NCBI GenBank assembly: GCA_040510195.1
Contig: JBEVJK010000086.1
Span: forward strand, 1 to 64,000
Reading direction: 5' to 3'
DNA: 64,000 nucleotides
DNA from: JBEVJK01 sp040510195
GTDB taxonomy: Bacteria > Pseudomonadota > Alphaproteobacteria > Rhizobiales > Rhizobiaceae
In this document: positions 50,593 to 58,177 of the stretch, in pieces
Layout: every line of letters starts with the position of its first letter
Position numbering within the stretch: position 1 is the stretch's first letter
The notes under the pieces: generated by a model
What the model was told of the DNA's origin: nothing
Seen by the model: only the letters and a program-made list of their open reading frames with translations
Databases searched by the model: none
Program-made: the position numbers and the translations under genes

Positions 50593-51288
50593 TCAGGCGC
50601 TTTCGCGGATGTCCTCGGGCTCGCGCAGCACATAGCCGCGGCCCCAGACCGTCTCGATGTAGTTCTGGCCACCCGACGCCGCGTCGAGCTTCTTGCGCAG
50701 CTTGCAGATAAAGACGTCGATGATCTTCAGCTCCGGTTCGTCCATGCCGCCGTAGAGATGGTTGAGGAACATCTCCTTGGTGAGCGTGGTGCCCTTGCGC
50801 AGCGAGAGCAGCTCCAGCATCTGGTACTCCTTGCCGGTCAGGTGCACGCGCTGGCCGCCCACCTCGACCGTCTTGGCGTCGAGGTTGACGATCAGGTCGC
50901 CCGTCGAGATGACCGACTGGGCATGCCCCTTGGAGCGGCGGACTATGGCGTGGATGCGCGCCACGAGCTCGTCCTTGTGGAATGGCTTGGTCATGTAGTC
51001 GTCGGCACCGAAGCCGAGGCCGCGCACCTTGTCCTCGATGCCGGCCATGCCGGAGAGGATGAGGATCGGCGTCTTGACCTTGGAGAGCCGCAGCGTGCGG
51101 AGCACTTCGTAGCCGGACATGTCGGGAAGATTGAGGTCGAGCAGGATGATGTCGTAGTCGTAGAGCTTGCCGAGGTCGACGCCCTCTTCGCCGAGGTCGG
51201 TCGTGTAGACGTTGAAGCTCTCCGACTTCAGCATCAGTTCGATGCTCTGGGCAGTGGCACTGTCGTCTTCAATCAGCAGAACGCGCAT
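50593..51288 (-). CDS. ctrA: Cell cycle transcriptional regulator CtrA
   Basis: A 231-residue OmpR-type regulator. The receiver domain has Asp51 (DIILLDLNLPDMSGYEVLRT), acidic residues DD at 8-9 and KPFHKDELVARIHAIVRR. The C-terminal winged helix has HLTGKEYQMLELLSLRKGTT, TKEMFLNHLYGGMDEPELKI and IDVFICKLRKKLDAAS, nearly identical to known CtrA proteins. CtrA controls division, motility and replication genes in alphaproteobacteria and is essential in many. The C-terminus ends in SA, fitting the known Ala-type ClpXP degradation tag. The 447-base upstream region has GANTC sites and TTAACCAT-like words. Identification is firm. Confidence 0.98.
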   Translation of the reverse strand: MRVLLIEDDSATAQSIELMLKSESFNVYTTDLGEEGVDLGKLYDYDIILLDLNLPDMSGYEVLRTLRLSKVKTPILILSGMAGIEDKVRGLGFGADDYMTKPFHKDELVARIHAIVRRSKGHAQSVISTGDLIVNLDAKTVEVGGQRVHLTGKEYQMLELLSLRKGTTLTKEMFLNHLYGGMDEPELKIIDVFICKLRKKLDAASGGQNYIETVWGRGYVLREPEDIRESA

Positions 51289-51735
51289 TTCATTCCCCTT
51301 TCTGCTACCGGACGACGCTCGCGACTGTCGAAACGGCGCAGTGCTTGCCTGAGTTTCGAGGCTGCCACCGAATGGTTAACAAAATCTAATTCCGCTTCGC
51401 GAAGCAGTATCAGATCTTTTAGCTTCTGGCTACACCCTCTTGAATCTAATAACGAATCCCACTTTGCCCTTGGCCTGCGCCATCCCTGCGGGAGGTCGGT
51501 CGCAGCGTCTTTCCACACCCGTGGGCGAGGCAGTTATGTACCGGAATTTTTACCCTGCCTTAAGCCCTTGCCACGTATGATTAACAATGCGCGTAAACGA
51601 ATGGTTACCGCCGGGGGAGATTCTTAGGAATTTGTTTCCGGTTGGCATTCGGGCGGTTGACATTCCTTCGCGCTGCCCTCCTTCCAGGAGGACCAGCATG
51701 CGGTCGCGTTCGCTCGAGTACTGGAGTTCCGAGTC
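51289..51735. promoter_or_regulatory. ctrA / fliJ-like divergent control region
   Basis: A 447-base gap without a protein gene. It has four GANTC sites: GAATC at 51442 and 51454, GATTC at 51619 and GAGTC at 51731. GANTC is the CcrM methylation target, known to control ctrA timing in Caulobacter. A ten-base word, CGAATGGTTA, occurs at 51369 and at 51598; in reverse it reads TAACCATTCG. The first copy extends to TTAACCAT, a motif linked to CtrA. The region is more AT-rich than its surroundings. No perfect TTAA-N7-TTAA site is present. Binding is inferred. Confidence 0.6.
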
Positions 51736-52107
51736 ATGAAGTCACGTGAGAACCTCGTTCGGTTGAAGCAGTTTCAGGTGAACGAGAAACGGCGGCAGCT
51801 CGTCCAGCTCGAGATGATGATCGCCGAGTTCGACCGCATGGCGTCCGAACTGGAAGTGCAGATCGCCGCAGAGGAACGCAAGGCCGGCATCACCGATGTC
51901 AACCACTTCGCGTATCCGACCTTCGCCAAGGCGGCACGATTGCGCCGCGACAACCTGAAGAACTCGCAATTCGATCTTGCCCAGCAGAAGAGTGCCGCCG
52001 AAGCCATACTGTCCGAAGCTGAAGCGGAGCTGTCCAAGGCCGAGATGCTGGAGTCGCGCGACAGCAAGCTGCGCGAAGGCGACGGCCGCAACGCCATGAT
52101 CGGCTGA
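51736..52107 (+). CDS. FliJ-like flagellar export chaperone
   Basis: A 123-residue, almost all-helical protein (MKSRENLVRLKQFQVNEKRR, LVQLEMMIAEFDRMASELEV, QSAAEAILSEAEAELSKAEM-type helices). Size, charge pattern and place divergent from ctrA agree with the FliJ-like protein that Rhizobiales carry at this locus. FliJ is a soluble part of the flagellar export apparatus that binds FliI and FlhA. The sequence alone is only weakly diagnostic because coiled coils look alike, so I leave the symbol open. A beta-lactamase gene follows 135 bases later. Confidence 0.65.
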   Translation: MKSRENLVRLKQFQVNEKRRQLVQLEMMIAEFDRMASELEVQIAAEERKAGITDVNHFAYPTFAKAARLRRDNLKNSQFDLAQQKSAAEAILSEAEAELSKAEMLESRDSKLREGDGRNAMIG

Positions 52108-52242
52108 CCGGCCTGGCGAAGCCGCCGCTCCGCCCGCCGAACCGCGCCGCGCATCTGCCATAATTCGCACACCTCCAGGCTGCACAAGGCGGCCCTCGCG
52201 CAAGCCGCGTGAAACCCAAGCCGCCGACGGAGTAGCACGAGC

Positions 52243-53121
52243 ATGACCACCTCCTTGACGCGCCGCAGCCTGCTCGGCGCGCTGACGCTTGCCGCGGCCG
52301 GCGTCGCCCTGCCCGGCGCGGCCCGGGCGCAGGCCGAGGGCGAGGCGGAGCTCGTGGAGCTGGAGAAAAAGTCGGGCGGCCGGCTTGGCGTGGCGGTGCT
52401 CGACACCGGCTCCGGCAAGCGCCTCGCTCATCGCGCCGACGAGCGGTTTCCCATGTGCAGCACCTTCAAGCTGCTCGCGGCGGCGGCCGTGCTGGCGCGC
52501 GTCGACCGCGGCTCGGAACGCCTCGACAGGCGGGTCGAATACGCTGCCGATATGCTGGTGGACGGATCGCCGGTCACCAAGGACCATGTCGGCAGCCCCG
52601 GGCTCACCGTCGCCCAGCTCTGCCGTGCTGCCGTCACCGTCAGCGACAACACCGCGGCCAACCTGCTGTTGAAGGATCTCGGCGGTCCGGCGGGCCTCAC
52701 CGACTATGCGCGCTCGATCGGCGACCTCGTCACCCGCCTGGACCGCATCGAGCCCGAGCTCAACGAGGCCGCGCCGGGTGATCCCCGCGACACCACCGCG
52801 CCTTCCGCAATACTGGGCGATCTGGAGAAGATCGTGCTGGGCGACGCGTTGTCCGCCGGATGCCGGGCCCAGATCAAGTCGTGGCTGATGGCCAGCACCA
52901 CCGGCCTCGAGCGGCTGCGGGCCGGCATGCCGCGCGACTGGCTGATGGGCGACAAGACCGGCACCGGCAACAACGGCGTCACCAACGACGTCGGCGTCGT
53001 GTGGCCGCCTTCCCGTCGGCCGATCGTGGTGGCGGCCTATCTGGCCGAGTCCCCCGCCTCGGTCGACGAGCGCAACGTGATCATGAAGGAGATCGGCCGC
53101 ATCGTGGCCACGCGGCTCTGA
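52243..53121 (+). CDS. Class A beta-lactamase
   Basis: A 292-residue serine beta-lactamase. The signal peptide has a twin-arginine motif (LTRRSLLGALTLAAAG), so export by Tat is likely. Active-site motifs: CSTFK with Ser73 and Lys76 in this protein (Ambler 70 and 73), SDN (VSDNTAAN), EPELNE with the general-base glutamate (Ambler 166), and DKTGTG (Ambler 234). A cysteine precedes the active serine, but no partner cysteine follows the KTG, so the disulfide of class A carbapenemases is not expected. It hydrolyses beta-lactams in the periplasm. It sits between flagellar and cell-cycle genes. Spectrum cannot be predicted. Confidence 0.93.
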   Translation: MTTSLTRRSLLGALTLAAAGVALPGAARAQAEGEAELVELEKKSGGRLGVAVLDTGSGKRLAHRADERFPMCSTFKLLAAAAVLARVDRGSERLDRRVEYAADMLVDGSPVTKDHVGSPGLTVAQLCRAAVTVSDNTAANLLLKDLGGPAGLTDYARSIGDLVTRLDRIEPELNEAAPGDPRDTTAPSAILGDLEKIVLGDALSAGCRAQIKSWLMASTTGLERLRAGMPRDWLMGDKTGTGNNGVTNDVGVVWPPSRRPIVVAAYLAESPASVDERNVIMKEIGRIVATRL

Positions 53122-53133
53122 GACCCGCCAACG

Positions 53134-53157
53134 AAAAAGCCGGCTCGATGGCCGGCT
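53134..53157 (-). terminator. Terminator of sciP
   Basis: On the reverse strand AGCCGGC and GCCGGCT form a stem around a six-base loop, followed by TTTTT. It lies 30 bases after the sciP stop and 12 bases after the stop of the convergent beta-lactamase gene. The forward strand lacks a T run. Confidence 0.85.
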
Positions 53158-53187
53158 CCGCATTGCACCAACCCTCAATCCGCCTGA

Positions 53188-53463
53188 CTAGTGGCGGTAT
53201 TGCTGGATCCGCGTGGTGCGCAACCCGGCGAGCCCGTATTCGTCGATCGAAGCCTGCCAGGACAAGAACTCCTCGACGGTCAGCTTGTAGCGCTGGCACG
53301 CCTCGTCCAGGCTGAGCAGGCCGCCGCGCACCGCCGCCACCACCTCCGCCTTGCGCCGGATCACCCAGCGACGGGTGTTGGAGGGCGGCAGGTCGGCGAT
53401 CGTGAGCGGGCTGCCGTCGGGCCCTATGACGTATTTGACACGAGGTCTAACCAGATCGGTCAT
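53188..53463 (-). CDS. sciP: CtrA inhibitor SciP (DUF1153)
   Basis: A 91-residue protein of the DUF1153 family, with VKYVIGPDGSPLTIADLPPS, RRWVIRRKAEVVAAVRGGLL and SLDEACQRYKLTVEEFLSWQ, ending LRTTRIQQYRH. This matches Caulobacter SciP almost through its length. SciP binds CtrA at promoters and stops it from activating transcription; in Caulobacter it also has DNA-binding activity. ATG 53463 is chosen because the conserved domain follows directly; a longer frame to 53499 has no support. It is placed about 1.9 kb from ctrA. Identification is strong. Confidence 0.93.
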   Translation of the reverse strand: MTDLVRPRVKYVIGPDGSPLTIADLPPSNTRRWVIRRKAEVVAAVRGGLLSLDEACQRYKLTVEEFLSWQASIDEYGLAGLRTTRIQQYRH

Positions 53464-53771
53464 TCTACTCTCTACGCAACACTCACCTGACCCAATCACT
53501 TCGACCTTAACGCCGCGGCTTTAAAAATTGCCTAAGCGCTTGGTAAGCGAAACGTAATGATAGTTAAGGGCGGCGAAGCAGAGGTTACCAGCGGAGCCGA
53601 AATGCGATTCAAAGTGTACCGAAACCAGATATGAGATAGATCATAATATGATATGAGCATCACAAATCTCCGTGACCGACAATGCGCCGGCCCCCGCCTT
53701 TCGCCGCCGGGGTGGTTGACCTATATTCCGGGCGTTGGCATGACCCGCCCGAAGCAAGCCTGGAACACCTT
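53464..53771. promoter_or_regulatory. sciP / mnmA divergent region
   Basis: A 308-base gap, AT-rich compared with its surroundings, without a protein gene. GTAA-N7-GTAA at 53543-53557 is a near match to the CtrA site TTAA-N7-TTAA, with one mismatch per half. A GANTC site (GATTC) is at 53606. Three TTAA words lie nearby at 53507, 53521 and 53564. A stretch around 53631-53656 is very AT-rich and repeats ATATGA. These would fit control of sciP by CtrA, as in Caulobacter; this is inferred. Confidence 0.5.
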
Positions 53772-54962
53772 ATGACGAACAGCCTCGATCTGCCGCGGCG
53801 CCCCGAACAGACGCGCGTCGTCGTCGCCATGTCGGGCGGCGTCGACTCCTCCGTCGTCGCCGGCCTCCTCAAGCGGGAAGGCTACGACGTGGTCGGGGTG
53901 ACGCTGCAGCTCTACGACCACGGCGCCGCCACGCACCGAGCCGGGTCCTGCTGCGCCGGCCAGGACATCGCGGATGCCCGCCGGGTCGCCGAGACGCTCG
54001 GCATTCCGCACTATGTGCTCGACTACGAGGAGCGGTTCCGGGAAGCTGTCATCGATCCGTTCGCCGCGAGCTATGTGGCGGGCGAGACGCCGATCCCCTG
54101 TGTCTCGTGCAACCAGACGGTCAAGTTCGCCGATCTCCTGGCCACCGCGCGCGAGCTGGGCGCCGAGGCGCTGGCCACCGGCCACTATGTGCGCAGCAGG
54201 CCGCATGGCGCGCACCGCGCGCTCTACCGGCCGGGCGACGTCGACCGCGACCAGAGCTACTTCCTGTTCGCCACCACTCAGGAGCAGATCGACTACCTTC
54301 GCTTTCCCCTGGGCGGCATGGCCAAGCCCCAGGTGCGGGCCGCCGCCGAGGCGATGGGGCTGAGCGTCGCCGCCAAGGCCGACAGCCAGGACATCTGCTT
54401 CGTCCCGCAGGGCCGCTATTCGGACATCATCGCCAAGCTCAAGCCTGGTGCCGCGGCACCCGGCGACATCGTCCATATCGACGGGCGCGTCCTCGGCCGC
54501 CATGAAGGCATCCTGCGCTTCACCGTCGGTCAGCGGCGCGGCATCGGTGTCGCCTCGGGCGAGCCGCTCTACGTGGTTCATCTCGATGCCGACCGGGCCC
54601 GCGTCATCGTCGGCCCCCGTGAGGCGCTGGACACCCGCCGCATCGTGTTGCGCGCCGTCAACTGGCTGGGCGATGGGCCGCTCGCCGAGCTTCCCGCCGA
54701 CGGCCTGGAGCTGTTTGCCAAGGTCCGCTCGACGAGACCGCCCCGCCCGGCGGTCTTGAGACGGCAGGGCGAGGCGGTCTGGGTCGAGCTGGCCGATGGC
54801 GAGTCCGGCGTCGCGCCGGGCCAGGCCTGCGTTCTCTATGGCGACGACGGCGACGCCGCCCGCGTCCTGGGCGGCGGCTTCATCGAACGGTCCGAGCGCG
54901 GTGCCGAGGCCGAGGCGATGCTTGCCCGCCTCGTCCCGTTGAAGCCGGTCGCCGCCGCCTGA
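53772..54962 (+). CDS. mnmA: tRNA-specific 2-thiouridylase MnmA
   Basis: A 396-residue enzyme that thiolates U34 of tRNA-Lys, -Glu and -Gln. The PP-loop is SGGVDSS at residues 21-27. The catalytic cysteines are in TPIPCVSCNQTVKF and in SQDICFVPQGRY. The C-terminal beta-barrel domains follow (FTVGQRRGIGVASGEPLYVV). An additional CCAGQD stretch near residue 60 is normal for this family. ATG 53772 is used; the open frame upstream to 53682 lies in the promoter region. Cytosolic. It stands alone; a GlsB-type gene converges five bases downstream. Confidence 0.96.
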   Translation: MTNSLDLPRRPEQTRVVVAMSGGVDSSVVAGLLKREGYDVVGVTLQLYDHGAATHRAGSCCAGQDIADARRVAETLGIPHYVLDYEERFREAVIDPFAASYVAGETPIPCVSCNQTVKFADLLATARELGAEALATGHYVRSRPHGAHRALYRPGDVDRDQSYFLFATTQEQIDYLRFPLGGMAKPQVRAAAEAMGLSVAAKADSQDICFVPQGRYSDIIAKLKPGAAAPGDIVHIDGRVLGRHEGILRFTVGQRRGIGVASGEPLYVVHLDADRARVIVGPREALDTRRIVLRAVNWLGDGPLAELPADGLELFAKVRSTRPPRPAVLRRQGEAVWVELADGESGVAPGQACVLYGDDGDAARVLGGGFIERSERGAEAEAMLARLVPLKPVAAA

Positions 54963-54967
54963 CCGAG

Positions 54968-55219
54968 CTAGCGCCTGAAGGCGCGGGCTATGGCGATGAT
55001 GACGCAGGCGCCGATGAAGCCGGCGATGAGATAGCCCAGCCAGCCGCCGAGCGCGACGCCGAACAGGCTGAGGATCGCGTTGGCCAGGATGGCGCCGACG
55101 ATTCCCAGAATGATGTTCATCAAGACGCCCATGTTGCTCTTCATGAACATCTCCGCGAGCCATCCGGCGACGCCGCCGATGATGATCGCTGCGATCCAAC
55201 CTACCCCTGCGCTTTCCAT
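54968..55219 (-). CDS. GlsB/YeaQ/YmgE family membrane protein
   Basis: An 83-residue inner-membrane protein with three hydrophobic segments: VGWIAAIIIGGVAGWLAEMF, LMNIILGIVGAILANAILSL and GWLGYLIAGFIGACVIIAIA. The GWLA and NIILGIVGA patterns are those of the transglycosylase-associated/GlsB family, often induced by stress. ATG 55219 has AGAGGG about nine bases upstream, preferred over a start at 55285. Function is not known at the molecular level. It converges with mnmA. Confidence 0.88.
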   Translation of the reverse strand: MESAGVGWIAAIIIGGVAGWLAEMFMKSNMGVLMNIILGIVGAILANAILSLFGVALGGWLGYLIAGFIGACVIIAIARAFRR

Positions 55220-55373
55220 GGCGATGATCCCTCTTGTCGATCCGGGCCGATCCCGGAACCGCATTGTAACCCGACAGCCTGCCACCGGGTTCCTCTCCGC
55301 GCCGAGTTCGACCGAGCTGTTGCAAAAACATCACATTCGACTATTTGCAACTTTTCTAAGCGCTCGTAGCGAT

Positions 55374-55402
55374 TGCCGAATCGGTAGGCACCCCCTACCA
55401 TA
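55374..55402 (+). promoter_or_regulatory. Candidate promoter of the alpha-r14 sRNA
   Basis: TTGCCG (55374-55379) and TACCAT (55397-55402) are 17 bases apart. Transcription would begin around 55406-55409, just before the first stem-loop of the small RNA. The match is moderate, and the position relative to the RNA supports it. Confidence 0.55.
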
Positions 55403-55408
55403 GCATCA

Positions 55409-55482
55409 TCGGCAATCGACCTCCTCCCAGATTGCCGACCAAATAGAGCCCCGCCGACCTCCTCCCTGGCGGGGCTTTTTTT
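55409..55482 (+). ncRNA. Alpha-r14 family trans-acting sRNA (mmgR-like)
   Basis: About 74 nucleotides with two stem-loops. The first stem is CGGCAATC/GATTGCCG (55411-55418, 55431-55438), the second is GCCCCGCC/GGCGGGGC (55448-55455, 55468-55475), and it is followed by seven T, an intrinsic terminator. Both loops are 12 bases with the same core GACCTCCTCCC, complementary to Shine-Dalgarno sequences. This double anti-SD architecture and the length near 77 nucleotides match the alpha-r14 family of rhizobia (mmgR in S. meliloti, which limits storage granule formation) and resemble the cuckoo RNAs of Rhodobacter. Such RNAs would repress translation by masking ribosome-binding sites. Identification is by structure and motif. 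Confidence 0.9.
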
Positions 55483-55489
55483 GTTTTGC

Positions 55490-56596
55490 TTACGCCTCGA
55501 GCGCGAGGAAGGGCTCGCCGAGCTTTTCCGCCAGCACGTCGATGCCCAGTCCCGGCCCGTCGGGCAGGCCGAGCCGCCACGCCACGACAGGCAGCGGCGC
55601 CGCGGCGGTCCTCACGGTCACCCATTCCTGGAAGGCGATGGCGTGAAGCCGCCTCTCCTCCGGCGTCGACAGGCTGAGATGCGCCATCGCCGCCGTGTCG
55701 ATCTCCGCCCCGCCCGTGTCCTCGACTGTGACCATGAAGCCGAGCTCCACGGCGAGGTCACGCAGCTGCCGCGTCTTCGTCACGCCGCCGAGGCGGGAGA
55801 TCTTGAGCGTCAAGCCGTCCGCCGCGCCCAGGCGTTGGATCTCCAGCAGCTCGGCAAGCCCCAGCACGGATTCGTCGAGAACCATCGGCTTGTCGAAGGC
55901 GCGCCGCACCGACAGGCATTCCTCGATCGAGCTGCAGGGCTGCTCGAACACGAAGTCCACGTCGCGCGTCGCGTCGGCGAATTGCCGCGCCTGGAACGGC
56001 GTCCACCCGGCATTGGCGTCAGCGAACAGCACGGTGCCTTTCGGCACGCTCCCCGCCACCGCCGTCAGCCGCTCGATGTCGCCTTTGACGTCGCCGCCGA
56101 CCTTGACCTGCAGCCGGCCGCACCCTTCGGCGACGATCGCCGCCGCCCGCGCCGCCATCGTCTCGGCTGCACCGTGGGTGACCACCTTGTAGAGCGGCAC
56201 CCCCTCCCCCTCGCGGCCGCCGAGCAGCGTCACCAGCGGCACGCCCGCCGCCCGCGCGGCGAGGTCCGAGCAGGCCATGTCGAGCGCCGACTTGACGTAG
56301 GGGTGGCCCTTGAACACGGTGTCCATGAGGCGCCCGATCGCCGCCGGAGCCCGCGGGTCGCGGCCGAGGAGGTGCGGCGCGATCTCGGCCACGCCGGCCG
56401 CCGCCCCTGCCGCGAAGGCAGCGGAATAAAAGGTGCCGAGCGGCGCCATCTCGCCCCACCCGGTCAACCCGTCGTCGCCGCCGAGCGCCACGATGACGGC
56501 ATCGAAGGCGTCCGCCACCCGTCCCTTCGACATGCGATAGGGCCCGTCGACGAAAGGCTGGCGCATCTGGTAGGCTCTGATGGAGCGGATCTGCAT
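55490..56596 (-). CDS. Mandelate racemase/muconate lactonizing enzyme family protein
   Basis: A 368-residue enolase-superfamily enzyme. It begins MQIRSIRAYQMRQPFVDGPY. The N-terminal cap is followed by a barrel with catalytic LQVKVGG (lysine at the end of strand 2), metal ligands in FADANAGW, EQP and LDES, and the second lysine in LTLKISRLGG. Overall it resembles cis-3-hydroxy-L-proline dehydratases and hydroxyproline-betaine 2-epimerases, which act on proline derivatives, but the substrate cannot be decided. The start is ATG 56596. Its stop lies eight bases from the T tract of the sRNA on the opposite strand, so readthrough in either direction would be antisense to the other. Confidence 0.88.
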   Translation of the reverse strand: MQIRSIRAYQMRQPFVDGPYRMSKGRVADAFDAVIVALGGDDGLTGWGEMAPLGTFYSAAFAAGAAAGVAEIAPHLLGRDPRAPAAIGRLMDTVFKGHPYVKSALDMACSDLAARAAGVPLVTLLGGREGEGVPLYKVVTHGAAETMAARAAAIVAEGCGRLQVKVGGDVKGDIERLTAVAGSVPKGTVLFADANAGWTPFQARQFADATRDVDFVFEQPCSSIEECLSVRRAFDKPMVLDESVLGLAELLEIQRLGAADGLTLKISRLGGVTKTRQLRDLAVELGFMVTVEDTGGAEIDTAAMAHLSLSTPEERRLHAIAFQEWVTVRTAAAPLPVVAWRLGLPDGPGLGIDVLAEKLGEPFLALEA

Positions 56597-56791
56597 GGTT
56601 GCCTTCTCTCCGACCGTCGTTTCCCTTTGGTGCCTGCCGACAATGACCTCGCAGCAGCGCCCGCCGCCGCCCCAAAACCGCCATGCGGCAGCAATCTGCC
56701 GACTCGGTGTCGGGCAGTCGGGTCGTGACGAGGCGGAAAATCTGTGCAAACGTGTCGGCCGTGCGGGTCGTCGATTAAGGGAAGTTCGTCT

Positions 56792-58105
56792 TTGGTTTTT
56801 CTTCGTCCGTGCGCGTCGGGGCGTCTGCCCGCTCGTCTTTTCGGCCTTGTCGCCATCCTCCTCGCATCGCTCCTGGCCGGCTGCGCCGAGCGGCCGAAGA
56901 ACGTGCTGGTCCCGGTGGCGGCAGGCGCACCCGGCACCAGCACGGTCGACATGCTGGTCGTCACCACGCGCAGCCGCGCCACCGATCCCGGCGAGATGTA
57001 CACCGGCGAGCGCAGCCTGGAGCCCGGTTTCGCCGACATCACGGTGTCGCTGCCGCCCGACAGCTTGCGCAAACCGGGCGAGGTCGCCTGGCCGAAGCGC
57101 CTGCCGGCCGATCCGGCCACCGAATTCGCCACTCTCAAGGCGGACCCGATCGACCGCGCCTCGGCGGAGCACTGGTTCGGCCACGCGGTCCAGAAATCGA
57201 AGGACAAGAGCGTCCTGGTCTTCATCCACGGCTTCAACAACCGCTTCGAGGATTCGGTCTTCCGCCTGGCTCAGATCGTCCACGATTCCGGCACCGACAG
57301 CGTGCCGGTGCTGGTCACCTGGCCGTCGCGCGGCAGCCTGACCGCCTATGGCTACGACCGCGAGAGCACCAACTATTCGCGCAACGCCCTGGAGCGCCTC
57401 TTCCAGTACCTGGCGAAGGACGGCGAGGTGAAGGAAGTGTCCATCCTCGCCCATTCGATGGGCAACATGCTGGCCCTGGAATCGTTGCGGCAGATGGCGA
57501 TCCGCAACGGCCGCCTGCCGCCGAAGTTCAAGAACGTCATGCTGGCCGCCCCCGACGTGGATGTCGACGTGTTCCGCTCGATGATCTCCGACATGGGCGA
57601 GCCGCGCCCCAGCTTCACGCTCTTCGTCTCGCGCGACGACCGCGCGCTGGCGGTGTCGCGCCGGGTCTGGGGCGGCGTCGCGCGGCTGGGCGCCATCGAT
57701 CCGGAGGCCGAACCCTACAAGCAGGAGCTCGCGGCCAACGACATCACAGTCATCGACCTGACCAAGATCAAGACCGGCGACCGGCTCCACCATTCCAAGT
57801 TCGCCGAGTCGCCGCAGATCGTGCAGCTGATCGGCGCGCGCCTGTCCGAGGGCCAGCAGCTGACCGACAGCCGCGTCGGCTTCGGCGACCAGATCGTCTC
57901 CGCCACGGCCGGCGTCGCCGCCGCCGCCGGCACGGCCGCTGGGCTGGCGATCTCGGCACCGGTGGCAATGGTCGACCAGAACACACGCGACCATTTCGGC
58001 GACCAGCTCGGCGCGCTCGCCCTGCCCGACGGCACGCTCGCCGGCGGCAAGCCGCCGGTGACGGACTGCGCGAAGGGGGCCAGGTCCAACGCCTGCCGGC
58101 GCTAG
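56792..58105 (+). CDS. Alpha/beta hydrolase lipoprotein (DUF900)
   Basis: A 437-residue envelope protein. A lipobox, LAGC (Cys31 if TTG 56792 is the start), indicates a lipoprotein. The hydrolase domain has VLVFIHGFNNRFEDSVFRLA (oxyanion strand and HGF), TWPSRGSLTAYGYDRESTNY and the nucleophile elbow ILAHSMGNMLALESL with serine in HSMGN. A histidine near the end of the domain (LHHSKFAESP) may complete the triad. GGGAAG eight bases before TTG 56792 is the reason for this start; a GTG at 56744 is an alternative. Substrate unknown. The C-terminal region after about residue 335 is low-complexity. Confidence 0.84.
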   Translation: MVFLRPCASGRLPARLFGLVAILLASLLAGCAERPKNVLVPVAAGAPGTSTVDMLVVTTRSRATDPGEMYTGERSLEPGFADITVSLPPDSLRKPGEVAWPKRLPADPATEFATLKADPIDRASAEHWFGHAVQKSKDKSVLVFIHGFNNRFEDSVFRLAQIVHDSGTDSVPVLVTWPSRGSLTAYGYDRESTNYSRNALERLFQYLAKDGEVKEVSILAHSMGNMLALESLRQMAIRNGRLPPKFKNVMLAAPDVDVDVFRSMISDMGEPRPSFTLFVSRDDRALAVSRRVWGGVARLGAIDPEAEPYKQELAANDITVIDLTKIKTGDRLHHSKFAESPQIVQLIGARLSEGQQLTDSRVGFGDQIVSATAGVAAAAGTAAGLAISAPVAMVDQNTRDHFGDQLGALALPDGTLAGGKPPVTDCAKGARSNACRR

Positions 58106-58177
58106 CACGGCCGTTGCCGCTTGTCGGGCCTGCCGCAACGGCCCTATTCTGGCGATGGCAGAACAACGGAGGTGGCA

